From: Hymenobacter volaticus
GTDB lineage: Bacteria; Bacteroidota; Bacteroidia; Cytophagales; Hymenobacteraceae
NCBI RefSeq assembly: GCF_022921055.1
Contig: NZ_CP095061.1
Location: forward strand, 1,527,501-1,591,500
Length of the DNA stretch: 64,000 nucleotides
Direction: 5' to 3'
Positions 27,569 to 37,508 of the stretch are shown in pieces. The stretch's first letter is position 1, and every line of letters begins with the position of its first letter. The translations under genes were made by a program, and so were the position numbers. Below the pieces are notes generated by a model. That model saw only the letters and a program-made list of their open reading frames with translations. It was not told where the DNA came from and searched no databases.

Positions 27569-29119
27569 ATGCAGCAATTCATCCTTGCCCTCGACCAGGG
27601 CACCACCAGTTCCCGCGCCATCCTCTTCGATCAGAAAGGGCATATTGTATCGGAGGCGCAAAAGGAATTCACGCAGATCTTTCCCAAGCCCGGTTGGGTG
27701 GAGCATGATCCGCTGGAAATCTGGTCGACGCAGGCGGGGGTAGCCGCCGAGGCAACGGTGAAAGCGGGGCAGAACGGCAAAAGCATAGCGGCCATTGGCA
27801 TCACCAATCAGCGCGAAACAGTGGTGGTGTGGAACCGCAAAACCGGCAAGCCGGTCTACAATGCCATTGTGTGGCAGGACCGCCGCACGGCCGAGTACTG
27901 CGACCAGTTGCGGGAAGAAGGGCAGGAAGACCTAATCCGCAACAAAACGGGCCTAGTGCTCGACGCCTACTTTTCGGCTAGCAAAGTCCGCTGGATACTT
28001 GACAATGTGAAAGGCGCCCGCCAACAAGCCGAAGCCGGCAAGCTCGCCTTTGGCACCGTAGACAGCTGGCTGATCTGGAATTTCACGCAGGGTGAGCTGC
28101 ACGTCACGGACGTGACCAATGCCTCGCGCACCATGCTCTTCAATATTCACACGCTGGCATGGGACGATGAACTGCTGGCCCTATTTGCTATTCCGCGCAG
28201 CATGTTGCCGGAGGTGCGGCAATCGAGCGAGGTGTATGGCGAAACCAAAACCACGATTTTTGCCTCGAAAATTCCGATTGCAGGCATTGCCGGCGACCAG
28301 CAGGCGGCCTTGTTTGGGCAGCAGTGCGTACGTTCTGGCATGGTGAAAAGCACGTACGGCACGGGCTGCTTCATGCTCATGAACATCGGGACGGAAGCCC
28401 GGCTTTCGCAAAACAAATTGCTCACCACCGTGGCCTGGAAGATAGATGGGCAGGTGCACTACGCGCTGGAAGGCAGCATCTTCATTGCCGGCGCTGTAGT
28501 GCAGTGGCTGCGCGACAACCTCGGCATCATCAAAACTTCGGCCGAAGTAGAGCAACTTGCCAAGCAAGTCAGTAGCAGTGAAGGTGTATGCTTCGTGCCA
28601 GCTTTTGCCGGACTCGGGGCGCCACATTGGGACCAGTATGCGCGGGGCGTCATCTTCGGCATGTCGAGGGCTACCAAGGCGGCGCACATTGCGCGGGCTG
28701 CCGTGGAAGCCATTGCTTACCAAACTATGGACGTGCTCAAAGCCATGCAAGCCGACGCGGGCCTGCCCATTGCCGAACTGCGGGTAGACGGCGGCGCCAC
28801 AGTCAACGAAACGCTGATGCAGTTCCTATCCGATGTGCTGAACACCAAAGTAGTGCGGCCCCGCATGGCCGAAACGACTGCCTTGGGTGCCGCTTATCTG
28901 GCAGGGCTAGCTGTGGGCTACTGGAAAAATGTAGAAGAGATTCAAAATCTCAATCACGCTGAAACTTCGTATAGTCCGAAAGCTGACCAAGCGCCTATTC
29001 AGGAAGGAATTGCCAACTGGAACCGCGCCGTGCAGGCGTTGCAGGTGTGGGCCAAGGGCGCTCAACCCGCTAAACAAACTACTTTCTCAACCACTCAACC
29101 CCAAACCACCGAAGCCTGA
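27569..29119 (+). CDS. glpK: Glycerol kinase
   Basis: 516 residues from the ATG at 27569 ([20 protein letters not shown]); an upstream in-frame start would add a non-conserved leader. It is an FGGY kinase that makes glycerol-3-phosphate from glycerol and ATP. Landmarks: [77 protein letters not shown] and [16 protein letters not shown]. It starts 140 bases after glpD. Its TGA overlaps the glpF ATG by one base (TGATG), indicating coupling. Confidence 0.97.
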   Translation: MQQFILALDQGTTSSRAILFDQKGHIVSEAQKEFTQIFPKPGWVEHDPLEIWSTQAGVAAEATVKAGQNGKSIAAIGITNQRETVVVWNRKTGKPVYNAIVWQDRRTAEYCDQLREEGQEDLIRNKTGLVLDAYFSASKVRWILDNVKGARQQAEAGKLAFGTVDSWLIWNFTQGELHVTDVTNASRTMLFNIHTLAWDDELLALFAIPRSMLPEVRQSSEVYGETKTTIFASKIPIAGIAGDQQAALFGQQCVRSGMVKSTYGTGCFMLMNIGTEARLSQNKLLTTVAWKIDGQVHYALEGSIFIAGAVVQWLRDNLGIIKTSAEVEQLAKQVSSSEGVCFVPAFAGLGAPHWDQYARGVIFGMSRATKAAHIARAAVEAIAYQTMDVLKAMQADAGLPIAELRVDGGATVNETLMQFLSDVLNTKVVRPRMAETTALGAAYLAGLAVGYWKNVEEIQNLNHAETSYSPKADQAPIQEGIANWNRAVQALQVWAKGAQPAKQTTFSTTQPQTTEA

Positions 29120-29847
29120 TGAGTCCTTTTGTTGCAGAGTTTGTCGGGACTACGGTGTTGTTATTGTTGGGAAATGGGGTGGTAGCCAACGTCGTGCTTA
29201 CCGACACGAAGGGCCACAACAGCGGCTGGCTGGTGATTACCACGGCTTGGGCCTTGTCGGTGTATGTGGGGGTGGTGATTGCCGGGCCAGTGAGTGGAGC
29301 GCATTTGAATCCGGCCGTGACGGTGGGGCTGGCCGTAGCCGGCAAGTTTGCCTGGAATTTGGTCTTGCCGTATCTGGCAGCGCAGTTTGGTGGGGCTTTT
29401 GTGGGTGCCGCGCTGGTGTGGTTGCTCTACAAAGACCACTTCGACCGTACCGCCGAGACGCGTCTGAAACTGGCTGTATTTTGCACCGGACCAGCCATTC
29501 GCAACCACGCTTCCAACCTGCTTAATGAAACGGTTGGTACGCTAGTGCTAGTGCTGGCGGTGTTTTTCATTGCCGGCGCCGAAATCACTCCTACGCACAC
29601 GCCCGTCGGCTTAGGCTCAGTAGGCGCGCTGCCCGTAGCCCTGGTGGTGTGGGTAGTTGGCTTGGGCCTTGGCGGCACCACTGGCTACGGCATCAATCCC
29701 GCCCGTGACTTGGCCCCGCGGCTGGCACACGCGCTGCTGCCCATCCGCGACAAAGGTCCAAGCGAGTGGACCTACGCCTGGATTCCTGTGGTAGGCCCGT
29801 TTCTCGGTGGCATACTAGCAGCGGCGCTGTTTCTGGTATTGGGTTAG
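29119..29847 (+). CDS. glpF: Glycerol facilitator (aquaglyceroporin)
   Basis: 242 residues with six predicted membrane helices and the two half-helix NPA motifs, SGAHLNPAVTVG and GYGINPARDLAPR. The Asp after the second NPAR is typical of glycerol-conducting rather than water-only channels. It lets glycerol diffuse across the inner membrane, where GlpK traps it. It overlaps glpK by one base and ends the glp unit; no obvious terminator hairpin follows. Confidence 0.95.
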   Translation: MSPFVAEFVGTTVLLLLGNGVVANVVLTDTKGHNSGWLVITTAWALSVYVGVVIAGPVSGAHLNPAVTVGLAVAGKFAWNLVLPYLAAQFGGAFVGAALVWLLYKDHFDRTAETRLKLAVFCTGPAIRNHASNLLNETVGTLVLVLAVFFIAGAEITPTHTPVGLGSVGALPVALVVWVVGLGLGGTTGYGINPARDLAPRLAHALLPIRDKGPSEWTYAWIPVVGPFLGGILAAALFLVLG

Positions 29848-29961
29848 TTGAAACTGTAGGTTGTAAGCTTCACCCAATACCGACTACAAAGGCAATTAGA
29901 ACTACTTCTATAGAAGCTCATCTGCTTCTACATTACTCAAGGTACCATGCGTTTACGCTAT

Positions 29962-31287
29962 ATGCGCAAAATACTATTACTCCTATTTTGTATCTACAGC
30001 CATTTCGCGAGCGGCCAAGTCTTTGAGGCTGGCTACGTGGTGCTAAGTCAAGGCGACACGCTACGAGGCGAAGTTGAAAACGCTTTCTGGGAAGATACTC
30101 CCACAAGCATCCGGTTCCGTTCCGCTACTAAGGAACTGACCACATACAGCGGACGCCAGCTTCGTACCGCCTACTTGGCTAGTGGTCGACTATTACGGAA
30201 AGAACTACTGCCCATTGACCGCAGTGCCCAAACCGATATTACCCGCCTAACAGCTAGCGTAAGAGGCCAACAGCAGATGGATTCCGTTCTGGCCGATGTA
30301 ATAGTAATAGGACCGTCTTCTTTGCTGTCCTTAACGCTGCAGAATGTAAAACACTTCTTCGTACGACGCGAAGCTCGGCCCTATTTGGAAATGGCAGAAC
30401 GCCGCTACTTGATTACGGACGCGCAAGGCACGAAGCGTGCAGCCGACGGCAACGATTATAAAAATCAGTTACGGGTGTATTATGGAGATTGTCCGGCTGC
30501 AATGGCTGCCGTTGACAAAGGACCGTTTACAGCAGAAGGCCTACGTGCTGTTGTGCAGACATACAACCAGCAATGCTCTGCTATTGGCAAAGCTGGTTTG
30601 GAAATCAGGAGAGAAGAAACAAAGCAAGCCAAAGTTATCGTTCGGCTAGGCCTAGTTGCCGGAGTGCGTTACAATTCTCTACGCTCTCATAATTTCGGCT
30701 ACACTGCCCAAACTAGGGCCGTACTCGACAAGTACAACCTTGATGGTCAACTCAACCTGCAAGGTGGTGGCTACTTGGATCTTGTCAATGCGGGACGCCG
30801 GCTGGCCCTGCATGCCGCTCTACTCATTTCGCGTTTCGGTAACTCAGGTATAATCGATTTGCCTACCCTTGATTCAAACGAATCGGCCACTTTTCAGCGA
30901 CATGGTACGCTGCTTTCGCTGCAGTATGGCGTGCGCGGCTTTCCTGCAGTTGGCCAGCAACTGCAGGTTGTGTTAGGTGGCGGCTTTGAAGTAAATCAGA
31001 TTCTCACCTCAACTTCAGAGTTTGAATATATTGGCGTGAGAAAAGATTTCTTGTACGGTTTCAAAAGTAACCTGCTGCCTTATTTGGAAGCCGGCCTCAG
31101 CCGCGACCGGTTGGCCCTGGTATTTACGGGTCGGCTGTACGAGAAGGAAAACTATTCTCACTACGCCTCCAAAGCTAACCCCCGTTTAATGACTTACGAG
31201 GTAACTCCTTGGAGTCTTAGCGCATCGCTCAGCTACCGGCTGAATGCTAATCCCGATCTACGGGACAACGCCAAACCAACTCGTTAA
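29962..31287 (+). CDS. Exported protein of unknown function, probably envelope-associated
   Basis: 441 residues if started at the ATG of MRKILLLLFCIYSHF (29962); a start 15 bases upstream is also possible. The N-terminus is a signal peptide ending FASGQ. The next about 180 residues resemble a domain common in Hymenobacter-type envelope proteins (GYVVLSQGDTLRGEVE ... YLEMAERRYLIT). The C-terminal half has alternating strands (VRLGLVAGVRYNSL, LQYGVRGFPAV, LVFTGRLYEKENY, SLSASLSYRLN) that suggest a small outer-membrane beta-barrel. No function is assigned. It stands alone between glpF and a convergent VOC gene, with overlapping stop codons. Confidence 0.8.
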   Translation: MRKILLLLFCIYSHFASGQVFEAGYVVLSQGDTLRGEVENAFWEDTPTSIRFRSATKELTTYSGRQLRTAYLASGRLLRKELLPIDRSAQTDITRLTASVRGQQQMDSVLADVIVIGPSSLLSLTLQNVKHFFVRREARPYLEMAERRYLITDAQGTKRAADGNDYKNQLRVYYGDCPAAMAAVDKGPFTAEGLRAVVQTYNQQCSAIGKAGLEIRREETKQAKVIVRLGLVAGVRYNSLRSHNFGYTAQTRAVLDKYNLDGQLNLQGGGYLDLVNAGRRLALHAALLISRFGNSGIIDLPTLDSNESATFQRHGTLLSLQYGVRGFPAVGQQLQVVLGGGFEVNQILTSTSEFEYIGVRKDFLYGFKSNLLPYLEAGLSRDRLALVFTGRLYEKENYSHYASKANPRLMTYEVTPWSLSASLSYRLNANPDLRDNAKPTR

Positions 31288-31736
31288 GGTTTAGCGTCGT
31301 TGATTTCTATCCAGTAGCCATCGGGGTCTTGCAGATAGATCTGCTTAACACCGTCGGCGCGAACGGTGGGCGCTTGGGCATCCCCTTTAAGGTTGGTGTA
31401 GCGCACCTTTTGCTTTTCAAGGCGGCTGGTTAAGGTGGTTAGGGAAGGCACGCTAAAGCAGAGGTGCACGTTCTTCTCCGGCGTTACAGTGCAGGTTCCT
31501 TGAATAATGTGCAGCTGCAAGCCCGGACCTATCTTAAGCCAGCTGTGGCGGCCGTCATTGAATGGGTTGGGCGTTTCCTCTAACTCTAAAACCGATTTGT
31601 AGAAATTGTTGCTTGTGGCAAGGTCACGCACGCAAATAGCGGAGTGATTGAAGGTTAGCGCGTTCTTCGACTGCGCTTTCGCAAATTGTAGCCCTACTAA
31701 ACTTAGCATCAGAAGGGAAAGAAGGGCACGTTTCAT
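31284..31736 (-). CDS. Exported VOC-superfamily (glyoxalase-like) protein
   Basis: 150 residues. A signal peptide (LLSLLMLSLVGLQFAKAQ) precedes one vicinal-oxygen-chelate domain: FNHSAICVRDLATSNNFY at the start and KQIYLQDPDGYWIEIND at the end, giving candidate metal ligands His and Glu. Such proteins may be lyases, dioxygenases or binding proteins; the reaction cannot be told here. A periplasmic location is unusual for glyoxalase I proper. The stop overlaps that of the convergent envelope gene by four bases. Confidence 0.85.
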   Translation of the reverse strand: MKRALLSLLMLSLVGLQFAKAQSKNALTFNHSAICVRDLATSNNFYKSVLELEETPNPFNDGRHSWLKIGPGLQLHIIQGTCTVTPEKNVHLCFSVPSLTTLTSRLEKQKVRYTNLKGDAQAPTVRADGVKQIYLQDPDGYWIEINDAKP

Positions 31737-31778
31737 TCAGTGATTTTCTTGTGGTGGGTTGTGAACTTGGCACAAGAT

Positions 31779-31826
31779 AAACAGGATGGCAAAAGAACCT
31801 AATGGGGCTCTCTTACCATCCTGTTT
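31779..31826 (-). terminator. Terminator of the minus-strand susC2 operon
   Basis: AAACAGGATGG (31779-31789) pairs with CCATCCTGTTT (31816-31826), an 11-bp stem, 46 bases after the stop of the PmoA-like gene in the minus direction. A run of three T follows on the minus strand. Confidence 0.65.
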
Positions 31827-31871
31827 TCTTTGACGAGTTTCGGTGCTAGCAGCTAGCGGTTAAGTTCTTTG

Positions 31872-32939
31872 CTACTTCACGGCTACGTTCTTCTTGGCGA
31901 AGTCGGCGGCAGCTTGGTTGAGCTGTTTGGCCGACAGGGTTTTGCTGCCTTCGTCGATCAGCACGCGGTAGCGGAACGTTACCGATTCGCCTTTCTTGAG
32001 CTGGAGGTTTTTGGCAGTGGTGCCGTTGGTGAAAATCTTTTCGCCGAGCGGATTTGCCGCAAATAAACCATAGCCCCGGGCGTGCCAGAACGTGGGGTAG
32101 TTCGGATTCTTGGGATGGTCGAGAATGGCAATGCTCACCGAATCCTGCCCCATCTTACCATACACCTTGCACCACGCGGCGCGGGTGCTCCAAGCGTCGT
32201 TGCCGCGCTTGCCGGTGCTGGTGAGGTAGGTGCCATTCGGCACCTTGTCGGTGCCGGCTTTCACCACCGTCACGATGCCCTTGCTGTCGGTGAACTTCTC
32301 GTCTTTGTCGCTCGGGATTTGCAACTCGTGCGCCAACCGCAAGCCAAGCAGGCCATCCTTGGCGTCGGTGAACGTCACCACGTCCATCACGGCTTTCAGC
32401 GTCGTGACCCGATCGATGGTGCGTTCACGGTCGGTACCGCTGAACTCGAAGCGGGTGTTTTCCTCCAGCAAAACCTCGTTTTTCTGGTTGGTCCAGTTGG
32501 CGTGGTAGGCCAGTGTGCCAGTGGGGCCGCTGGTGGTTTCCAAAATCTTATCGGTCTTGATCCACCCGTACGAGCCTTTCTTGTCAGCCGGAATGGCGTA
32601 GGAATTGTTCCAGAAATCGAGTCCATTTACGTTCTCGAAGTTGAACCACAGCCCGAGGTGGTGCGGGTGGTCGGTGGGGTCACCGGGCTTGGGCGCCACC
32701 GGGAATCCGCGCGTCACGACGGTGCCGTTGGCGGCGTGCAGCGGGTACAAAACCGGCTTTTCGAGGGAATCGGGGTACAGCAGGGTCGTGAACAATTGCT
32801 TGCCCACAAACACGTCAATCTTCTTGGCTTTCGGGTCCTTGACCACGCGCACTTGCTCGGTTTTTTGAGCTTCGGCAACGGAGGTGCAAGTCAGCGCCAG
32901 CAGCAGGGCTCCGGCGCAGGGTAGGGTGACTAATTGCAT
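31872..32939 (-). CDS. PmoA-like (DUF6807) exported protein
   Basis: 355 residues with a signal peptide (CAGALLLALTCTSVAEAQ). The body matches the PmoA/DUF6807 family by LYPLHAANGTVVTRGFP, PTDHPHHLGLWFNFENVNG, a central AWCKVYGKMGQDSVSIAILDHPKN and WHARGYGLFAANPLG. Despite the family nickname it is not a methane monooxygenase subunit. Its biochemical role is unsettled; the beta-sandwich fold resembles sugar-binding or mutarotase-like proteins. It is the last gene of a tight five-gene operon, 18 bases after the Gfo/Idh/MocA gene, so it probably acts on the same sugar as its neighbours. Confidence 0.85.
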   Translation of the reverse strand: MQLVTLPCAGALLLALTCTSVAEAQKTEQVRVVKDPKAKKIDVFVGKQLFTTLLYPDSLEKPVLYPLHAANGTVVTRGFPVAPKPGDPTDHPHHLGLWFNFENVNGLDFWNNSYAIPADKKGSYGWIKTDKILETTSGPTGTLAYHANWTNQKNEVLLEENTRFEFSGTDRERTIDRVTTLKAVMDVVTFTDAKDGLLGLRLAHELQIPSDKDEKFTDSKGIVTVVKAGTDKVPNGTYLTSTGKRGNDAWSTRAAWCKVYGKMGQDSVSIAILDHPKNPNYPTFWHARGYGLFAANPLGEKIFTNGTTAKNLQLKKGESVTFRYRVLIDEGSKTLSAKQLNQAAADFAKKNVAVK

Positions 32940-32957
32940 CAGGTTTCGGTTAAGTGG

Positions 32958-34313
32958 TTACGCCACAAATGCTTTGCCACCGACCATTACTTCCTGCGTT
33001 TTCTCATCGAAGGTGGCCTTCATGCCCGTGTGCACGGCCGCGTTGGTCATGATGGTAGCAATGGAGTGGCTGTAGCCGGCCTCAACGGGCGCGTTGGGCT
33101 GCTTGCGGCTGCGCACGCACTCCATCCAGTTGCGGACGTGGTTGGAAGTCAGCTTGTCGCCGCCAGTGTTGGCCGAAGCAATAACTGGCTCCACGGCCGA
33201 CAGACTAGCCGAAGCCAACAGATTGGGCTGCATTTTCATGGCCTCGGCCATCTTTTGCGTGAGCCCACCAGTCGGCGAAATAGTGTTGGTGTTCAGGTTC
33301 AGCTCGCCCCCGTTGGAGTAGTAGATTTCAGTAGGCTTTTCGTCGCCGTTGTGCATCCGGGAGCCGAACGTTACCTGAAAGCCTTTGCTCATATCATTCG
33401 TTGGGCCGTAGTCGAACACGGCCGTGATGGTGTCCCAATTGCGGCGGCCATCTTTCCACATATAAATGCCGCCGTTGGCCACCACGCTGCGCGGGTGCTG
33501 CAAGCCCGTAAACCAGTGTACGGTATCAATCTGGTGGCTCATCCACTGGCCCGGCAAGCCCGACGAGTAGGGCCAGAACAACCGAAACTCCAAGTACTTG
33601 CGTGCGTCAAACGCCTCGGTGGGCCGGTTCATTAAGTAGCGCTTCCAGTCCGTATCCGATTCTTTGAGCTGCGGAATCAAATCGGGGCGGCGCCAGCGGC
33701 CGGGCTGGTTGACGTTCCAGGTTAGTTCCACCATCGTGATGGGGCCAAACTTGCCGGATTTGATGAATTCCTCAGCGGCGTGGTAGTTGGCACCGCTGCG
33801 GCGCTGTGAGCCAATTTGTACGATTTGTTTGGAATTCTTGATGGCTTTGAGAGCGGCCCGGTTGTCTTCCATGGTTTCGGCAAACGGCTTCTCCACGTAC
33901 GCGTCGCAGCCGGCTTTCACGGCCTCAATGGCGTGCAGCGCATGTTGGAAGTCGGCGGTGCTGATGAACACGGCGTCCACCAACTTCTTGTCGTACATCT
34001 CCTCGTTGTTGCGGCAGGCCACTACGTCGTGCTGCAACTTCTCTTTCCAAGTGGCGGCGCCTTCTTCGCGGCGCTTTTTCCAGATGTCCGACACGGCCAC
34101 TACGTCGAAGTTCAACTCCTTGTAGTGGTTCATGAAGCACGGGATGTGCGAGCTTTTGTGGCGGTCGGAAAAGCCTACCACCCCCACGCGTACCCGGTCG
34201 TTGGCGCCAATAATGCGTTTGTAGCTGCTGGCCGACCAAGCAACTTGTGAAAACATCACCCCGGCGCTAGCCAGAGCGGTTGTCTTAAGAAAATCGCGAC
34301 GTTGATATGACAT
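32958..34313 (-). CDS. Gfo/Idh/MocA-family oxidoreductase with Tat signal
   Basis: 451 residues. The N-terminus RRDFLKTTALASAGVMFSQ is a twin-arginine-type signal. The Rossmann part starts RVRVGVVGFSDRHKS and contains DAYVEKPFAETMEDN, with the conserved Lys of the EKP motif. The C-terminal domain has MSHQIDTVHWFTGL, with the catalytic-type His. Members oxidise a sugar hydroxyl with tightly bound NAD(P); sugar C3 oxidation is common. Tat export of a folded, cofactor-loaded enzyme suggests periplasmic action. It lies between DUF1080 and PmoA-like genes, fitting a 3-keto-glycoside route. Confidence 0.92.
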   Translation of the reverse strand: MSYQRRDFLKTTALASAGVMFSQVAWSASSYKRIIGANDRVRVGVVGFSDRHKSSHIPCFMNHYKELNFDVVAVSDIWKKRREEGAATWKEKLQHDVVACRNNEEMYDKKLVDAVFISTADFQHALHAIEAVKAGCDAYVEKPFAETMEDNRAALKAIKNSKQIVQIGSQRRSGANYHAAEEFIKSGKFGPITMVELTWNVNQPGRWRRPDLIPQLKESDTDWKRYLMNRPTEAFDARKYLEFRLFWPYSSGLPGQWMSHQIDTVHWFTGLQHPRSVVANGGIYMWKDGRRNWDTITAVFDYGPTNDMSKGFQVTFGSRMHNGDEKPTEIYYSNGGELNLNTNTISPTGGLTQKMAEAMKMQPNLLASASLSAVEPVIASANTGGDKLTSNHVRNWMECVRSRKQPNAPVEAGYSHSIATIMTNAAVHTGMKATFDEKTQEVMVGGKAFVA

Positions 34314-34349
34314 GAGAAAGGAAGGTTGAGTGGTGAGGAAGGCGATTAG

Positions 34350-35753
34350 TTATTTCAACTCTTTGATTTTGATGCTCCGAAACGAGACATTGTTGCCGTG
34401 GTCCTGCAACAAGATATGACCCGCTGGAGCCTCTCCGAAGTTCGGCCAGATCTTGTGCTTGCTCATAGCTACCAATTCTCTGAATTCTTTGGAGCCCCGC
34501 GTGTATTCCAGCACTTTAGCGCCGTTCAGGTAGTGCTCCACCCGTTTGTCGGGGTAAGCCACCACGCGACCCACATTCCACTCCCCAATCTTGTGAATGA
34601 AGCGTGGGTTTTTGTCGGCTTTCATGAGGTCGTAGAGCGAGGCCAGCGTGCGGTTGCCGTCGCGCCCGAGTTTAGCATCGGGGTGCAGCTCGTCGTCGAG
34701 AACTTGATATTCCGGCCCGATTGCTGAGCCCTCGCTTTTCTCGGCCAGGGTCACGAAGTATTTCAGGCCGCTGTTGGCGCCCGGCGTCAGCTTGAACTCA
34801 AACGACAAGTCGAAAGCCTTGAACTCGGCATTGGTGACGATGTCGCCGCCATTGGTGGATTCCTTGCCTTCCGAGGGCATTACGCTCATTGTGCCATCGT
34901 TCACCTGCCAGCCTTTGGTAGGGAAAGCCGTGTCCTTGGCGCTGCGCCAGCCCGCTGAGGATTTGCCGTCAAACAACAGCTTCCAGCCGTGCTCTTTTTC
35001 GTAGGGCGTCAGCATGTTGGGCATGAAGTTGACTACGTAGATGTCGGTCGGGAAGGCACTTGGCTTAAGGTCGGTGGTCTTGATCTTGATGTTTTTGAAG
35101 TAGACCTTCTTGCCTTCCTGCTCCTTGGTGGTGATGCCGTGCACTTGCAAGCCAATGAAGCCGTTGGCATCCACGGGGTCCACCACGTAGGCCACTGGCG
35201 TGTTGTTCAACCAGGTTTTCATCTCGTTGCCGATGCACTCAATTTTCACGTGGTTGTACTGCCCCACCTTGAAAAGCGGCTTGGCCTTAGGGTTCAAATC
35301 CAGCGGGTACAGCCACTGCCGGCGTGCCTCGTCATACACGCCGCCCGACCAGCTCCGCTCGGAAGGGTCGATTTCCACCTGTCGACCGTACACTTTGTTC
35401 TCGAAGCCGGGCGTGTTGAAATGGCTGCGCGTCTGCACACCCGAGTTGCTGACGTTGCTTTCCAGCATAATATCTAGCTCCAGTTGAAAGTCGCCGTACT
35501 CTTTCTCGGTGACCAGAAACGTGTTGCCGGAGTTCATGACCGTCGTCCCGACGATGGCGCCGTTTTCCACTTTGTAGTCGGCGGTGCCGGCCAGCCGCTT
35601 CCAGCCAGTCAGGGTTTTGCCATCAAACAGGTTCTGCCACGTATCGGCGGCTTTAGGCGTGGTAGGAGTAGAAGCCGGGGTGGGGCCGGGAGCAATGAAC
35701 GTCAAAGCCGCCCAGGCGGCTCCGACAGTTACAGCTGTTACTTTTTCTAACAT
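34350..35753 (-). CDS. Double DUF1080 protein, candidate 3-keto-glycoside hydrolase
   Basis: 467 residues from the ATG at 35753 (MLEKVTAVTVG), chosen because it opens a signal peptide; an upstream start would add 19 residues. Two DUF1080 (PF06439) domains in tandem: the first from WQNLFDGKTLTGWKRL to about residue 220, the second from WKLLFDGKSSAGWRSA to ILLQDHGNNVSFRSIKI. The family is a concanavalin-like beta-sandwich and includes hydrolases or lyases acting on 3-keto-disaccharides. Next to a Tat-exported sugar oxidoreductase and SusCD, the likely job is cleaving a glycoside that has first been oxidised. The tandem copy may be catalytic plus binding. Confidence 0.87.
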   Translation of the reverse strand: MLEKVTAVTVGAAWAALTFIAPGPTPASTPTTPKAADTWQNLFDGKTLTGWKRLAGTADYKVENGAIVGTTVMNSGNTFLVTEKEYGDFQLELDIMLESNVSNSGVQTRSHFNTPGFENKVYGRQVEIDPSERSWSGGVYDEARRQWLYPLDLNPKAKPLFKVGQYNHVKIECIGNEMKTWLNNTPVAYVVDPVDANGFIGLQVHGITTKEQEGKKVYFKNIKIKTTDLKPSAFPTDIYVVNFMPNMLTPYEKEHGWKLLFDGKSSAGWRSAKDTAFPTKGWQVNDGTMSVMPSEGKESTNGGDIVTNAEFKAFDLSFEFKLTPGANSGLKYFVTLAEKSEGSAIGPEYQVLDDELHPDAKLGRDGNRTLASLYDLMKADKNPRFIHKIGEWNVGRVVAYPDKRVEHYLNGAKVLEYTRGSKEFRELVAMSKHKIWPNFGEAPAGHILLQDHGNNVSFRSIKIKELK

Positions 35754-35812
35754 GTTAACTTTTGGAAGGTGAATGCTGAAGAAGAGGCGCTGCCATTGGC
35801 AGCGCCTCAACG

Positions 35813-37474
35813 TTAGTAGCCAGGATTTTGTGGAAAGGAAGCAACACCGCCTGCTGTGCGGTCAATCTGGTCTTGCGGAATAGGGCGCAGTTCGTGCTTG
35901 CCGGCAGTAATGGCTTGCGCATCTGGGTTCCATTTCTTGACGCGCTCCACTAGCACGCCCCAACGCTTGAGGTCAAACCAGCGGAACATTTCGCCCTGAA
36001 GCTCCCGCTCCCGCTCTTCCATGATGAAGTCCATGGTCAATTGGCTGGCCGTAATTTGCATGGCAGCTTCCTTACCAGGAAAAGCCGCTCGCCGGCGCAC
36101 CGCGTTGATGAACGGCAACGCTTCAGCGGTCTTTCCACTTTTGAACAGAGCCTCTGCGGCAATCAGATACGTTTCAGCCAAGCGGAACATCAGGAAGTCG
36201 CGGCTGCCGGGCTGATACTGCAAATCGGGCCGCAGCGGGTCCAAGAACTTGGTTAGCGTCGGGAACAGGTTCGGGCGGTACAAGCTCGGCACCATCACCT
36301 GGTAGGGCTTCTTGGCCCGCTGCGCCAGCGGCATTTCGTAGCCAGGCAAGTAGATAGCCGTGTCGCCAAGCTTGAGCGTAACCGAGGGCTTGGAAGTATC
36401 AAACAGGTTGGTAAACGTGCCGGGGTTATTGCAGTAGTACACCGTCCGGTAGCTTTTCTGATAGCGCGAGTCGTTAACCCGGTTAGCAAAAGCAAATACG
36501 TTTTCTAGCATATACGTCGTGGGGCGGAAGCGCCGGAACGGGCGGCCAATGGAAACGTCGCGCTTCATGCCAGCTTGCGCATCATATTCCATCACGAAAT
36601 ATAAGTGCGTCTCGTTACCAACCCCGTTGGTGGTAGGGTCGGAGGTGTATTGCGTAGCCAAAATCACCTCGTCGTTGATTTCGCCCGAGCCTTGCTGAAA
36701 CACGCTGGCGTAATCAGGCAGCAGCTTGTAGGTGTAGTTCTTGATGACGTTCTGCGCGTAGGTTGCCGCCTTGGTATAGTCATCAGCAGCAGCACCTTCC
36801 GAGGTAGCTTTCGTTAGGTACACCCTAGCAAGCAGATGCTCGCAGGCGCCTTTCGTCACGCGTCCGTAGTCGGGGGTTGTAGGCGTCAAGTCTGGCAAGG
36901 CCGATTCCAAGTCCGCTACGATGGCGGCGTACACGTCTTTTACCGGCGTCCGGGAAGCTTCCTTGGTCGCTGTCGTGACTTGGTTTAGCACCAAAGGCAC
37001 GGCCCCGTAAAGCTGTACCAGCACGAAGTAGTGGTGCGCCCGCAACACCTTCACCTCTGCGACCCGACGTTTCTTAACCGCCTCGTCGAGGCCCGTTACG
37101 TTGGGCGCCTGATCGACGACGGCATTAGCCGTGCTGATGCCCACGTAAAGAGCATTCCAAATATCAACAATAGGCTGCGTGCGGCTATCCAACTGCGTTG
37201 TATACTGATTCATATACTTGTAGGTGCCATCGGACCCAAACGTATAAGTATCCGTACCAAACACGGTCACGTCCATGCCATTTTCGCGGCCGTAAAAATC
37301 TCGCAACGACGAGTATACGGCCTTCACGCCGGCATCGAAGCCCGCGGCCGTGGTGATGTAGCCAGAACCTACCTGCGAAACGACTTTCTCGTCTAGTAGG
37401 TCTTTGCAAGAAGAGGTAGCCAGCAACAACAAAGTTGCGGTTAGAGCTAGTTTACTGTATTTCAAGGTCTTCAT
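35813..37474 (-). CDS. susD: SusD-type glycan-binding lipoprotein (second locus)
   Basis: 553 residues. Lipoprotein signal with LLLATSSC near residue 23, then DLLDEKVVSQVGSGYI. RagB/SusD landmarks are NAVVDQAPNVTGLDE, AEVKVLRAHHYFVLVQLYG, GRVTKGACEHLLARVYL, FLMFRLAETYLIAAEALF and FIMEERERELQGEMFRWFDLKRWG, ending PIPQDQIDRTAGG. Surface partner of the SusC encoded 34 bases upstream; 59 bases separate it from DUF1080, so all are one operon. Confidence 0.95.
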   Translation of the reverse strand: MKTLKYSKLALTATLLLLATSSCKDLLDEKVVSQVGSGYITTAAGFDAGVKAVYSSLRDFYGRENGMDVTVFGTDTYTFGSDGTYKYMNQYTTQLDSRTQPIVDIWNALYVGISTANAVVDQAPNVTGLDEAVKKRRVAEVKVLRAHHYFVLVQLYGAVPLVLNQVTTATKEASRTPVKDVYAAIVADLESALPDLTPTTPDYGRVTKGACEHLLARVYLTKATSEGAAADDYTKAATYAQNVIKNYTYKLLPDYASVFQQGSGEINDEVILATQYTSDPTTNGVGNETHLYFVMEYDAQAGMKRDVSIGRPFRRFRPTTYMLENVFAFANRVNDSRYQKSYRTVYYCNNPGTFTNLFDTSKPSVTLKLGDTAIYLPGYEMPLAQRAKKPYQVMVPSLYRPNLFPTLTKFLDPLRPDLQYQPGSRDFLMFRLAETYLIAAEALFKSGKTAEALPFINAVRRRAAFPGKEAAMQITASQLTMDFIMEERERELQGEMFRWFDLKRWGVLVERVKKWNPDAQAITAGKHELRPIPQDQIDRTAGGVASFPQNPGY

Positions 37475-37508
37475 GTCTCAATGGTATTGAAAGAGCTAGG
37501 CGCTGGCC

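Noticed and set aside
31872..32939. Methane monooxygenase subunit
   Set aside because: The PmoA family label is historical; the protein has a signal peptide and DUF6807 motifs, with no membrane helices of a true PmoA.
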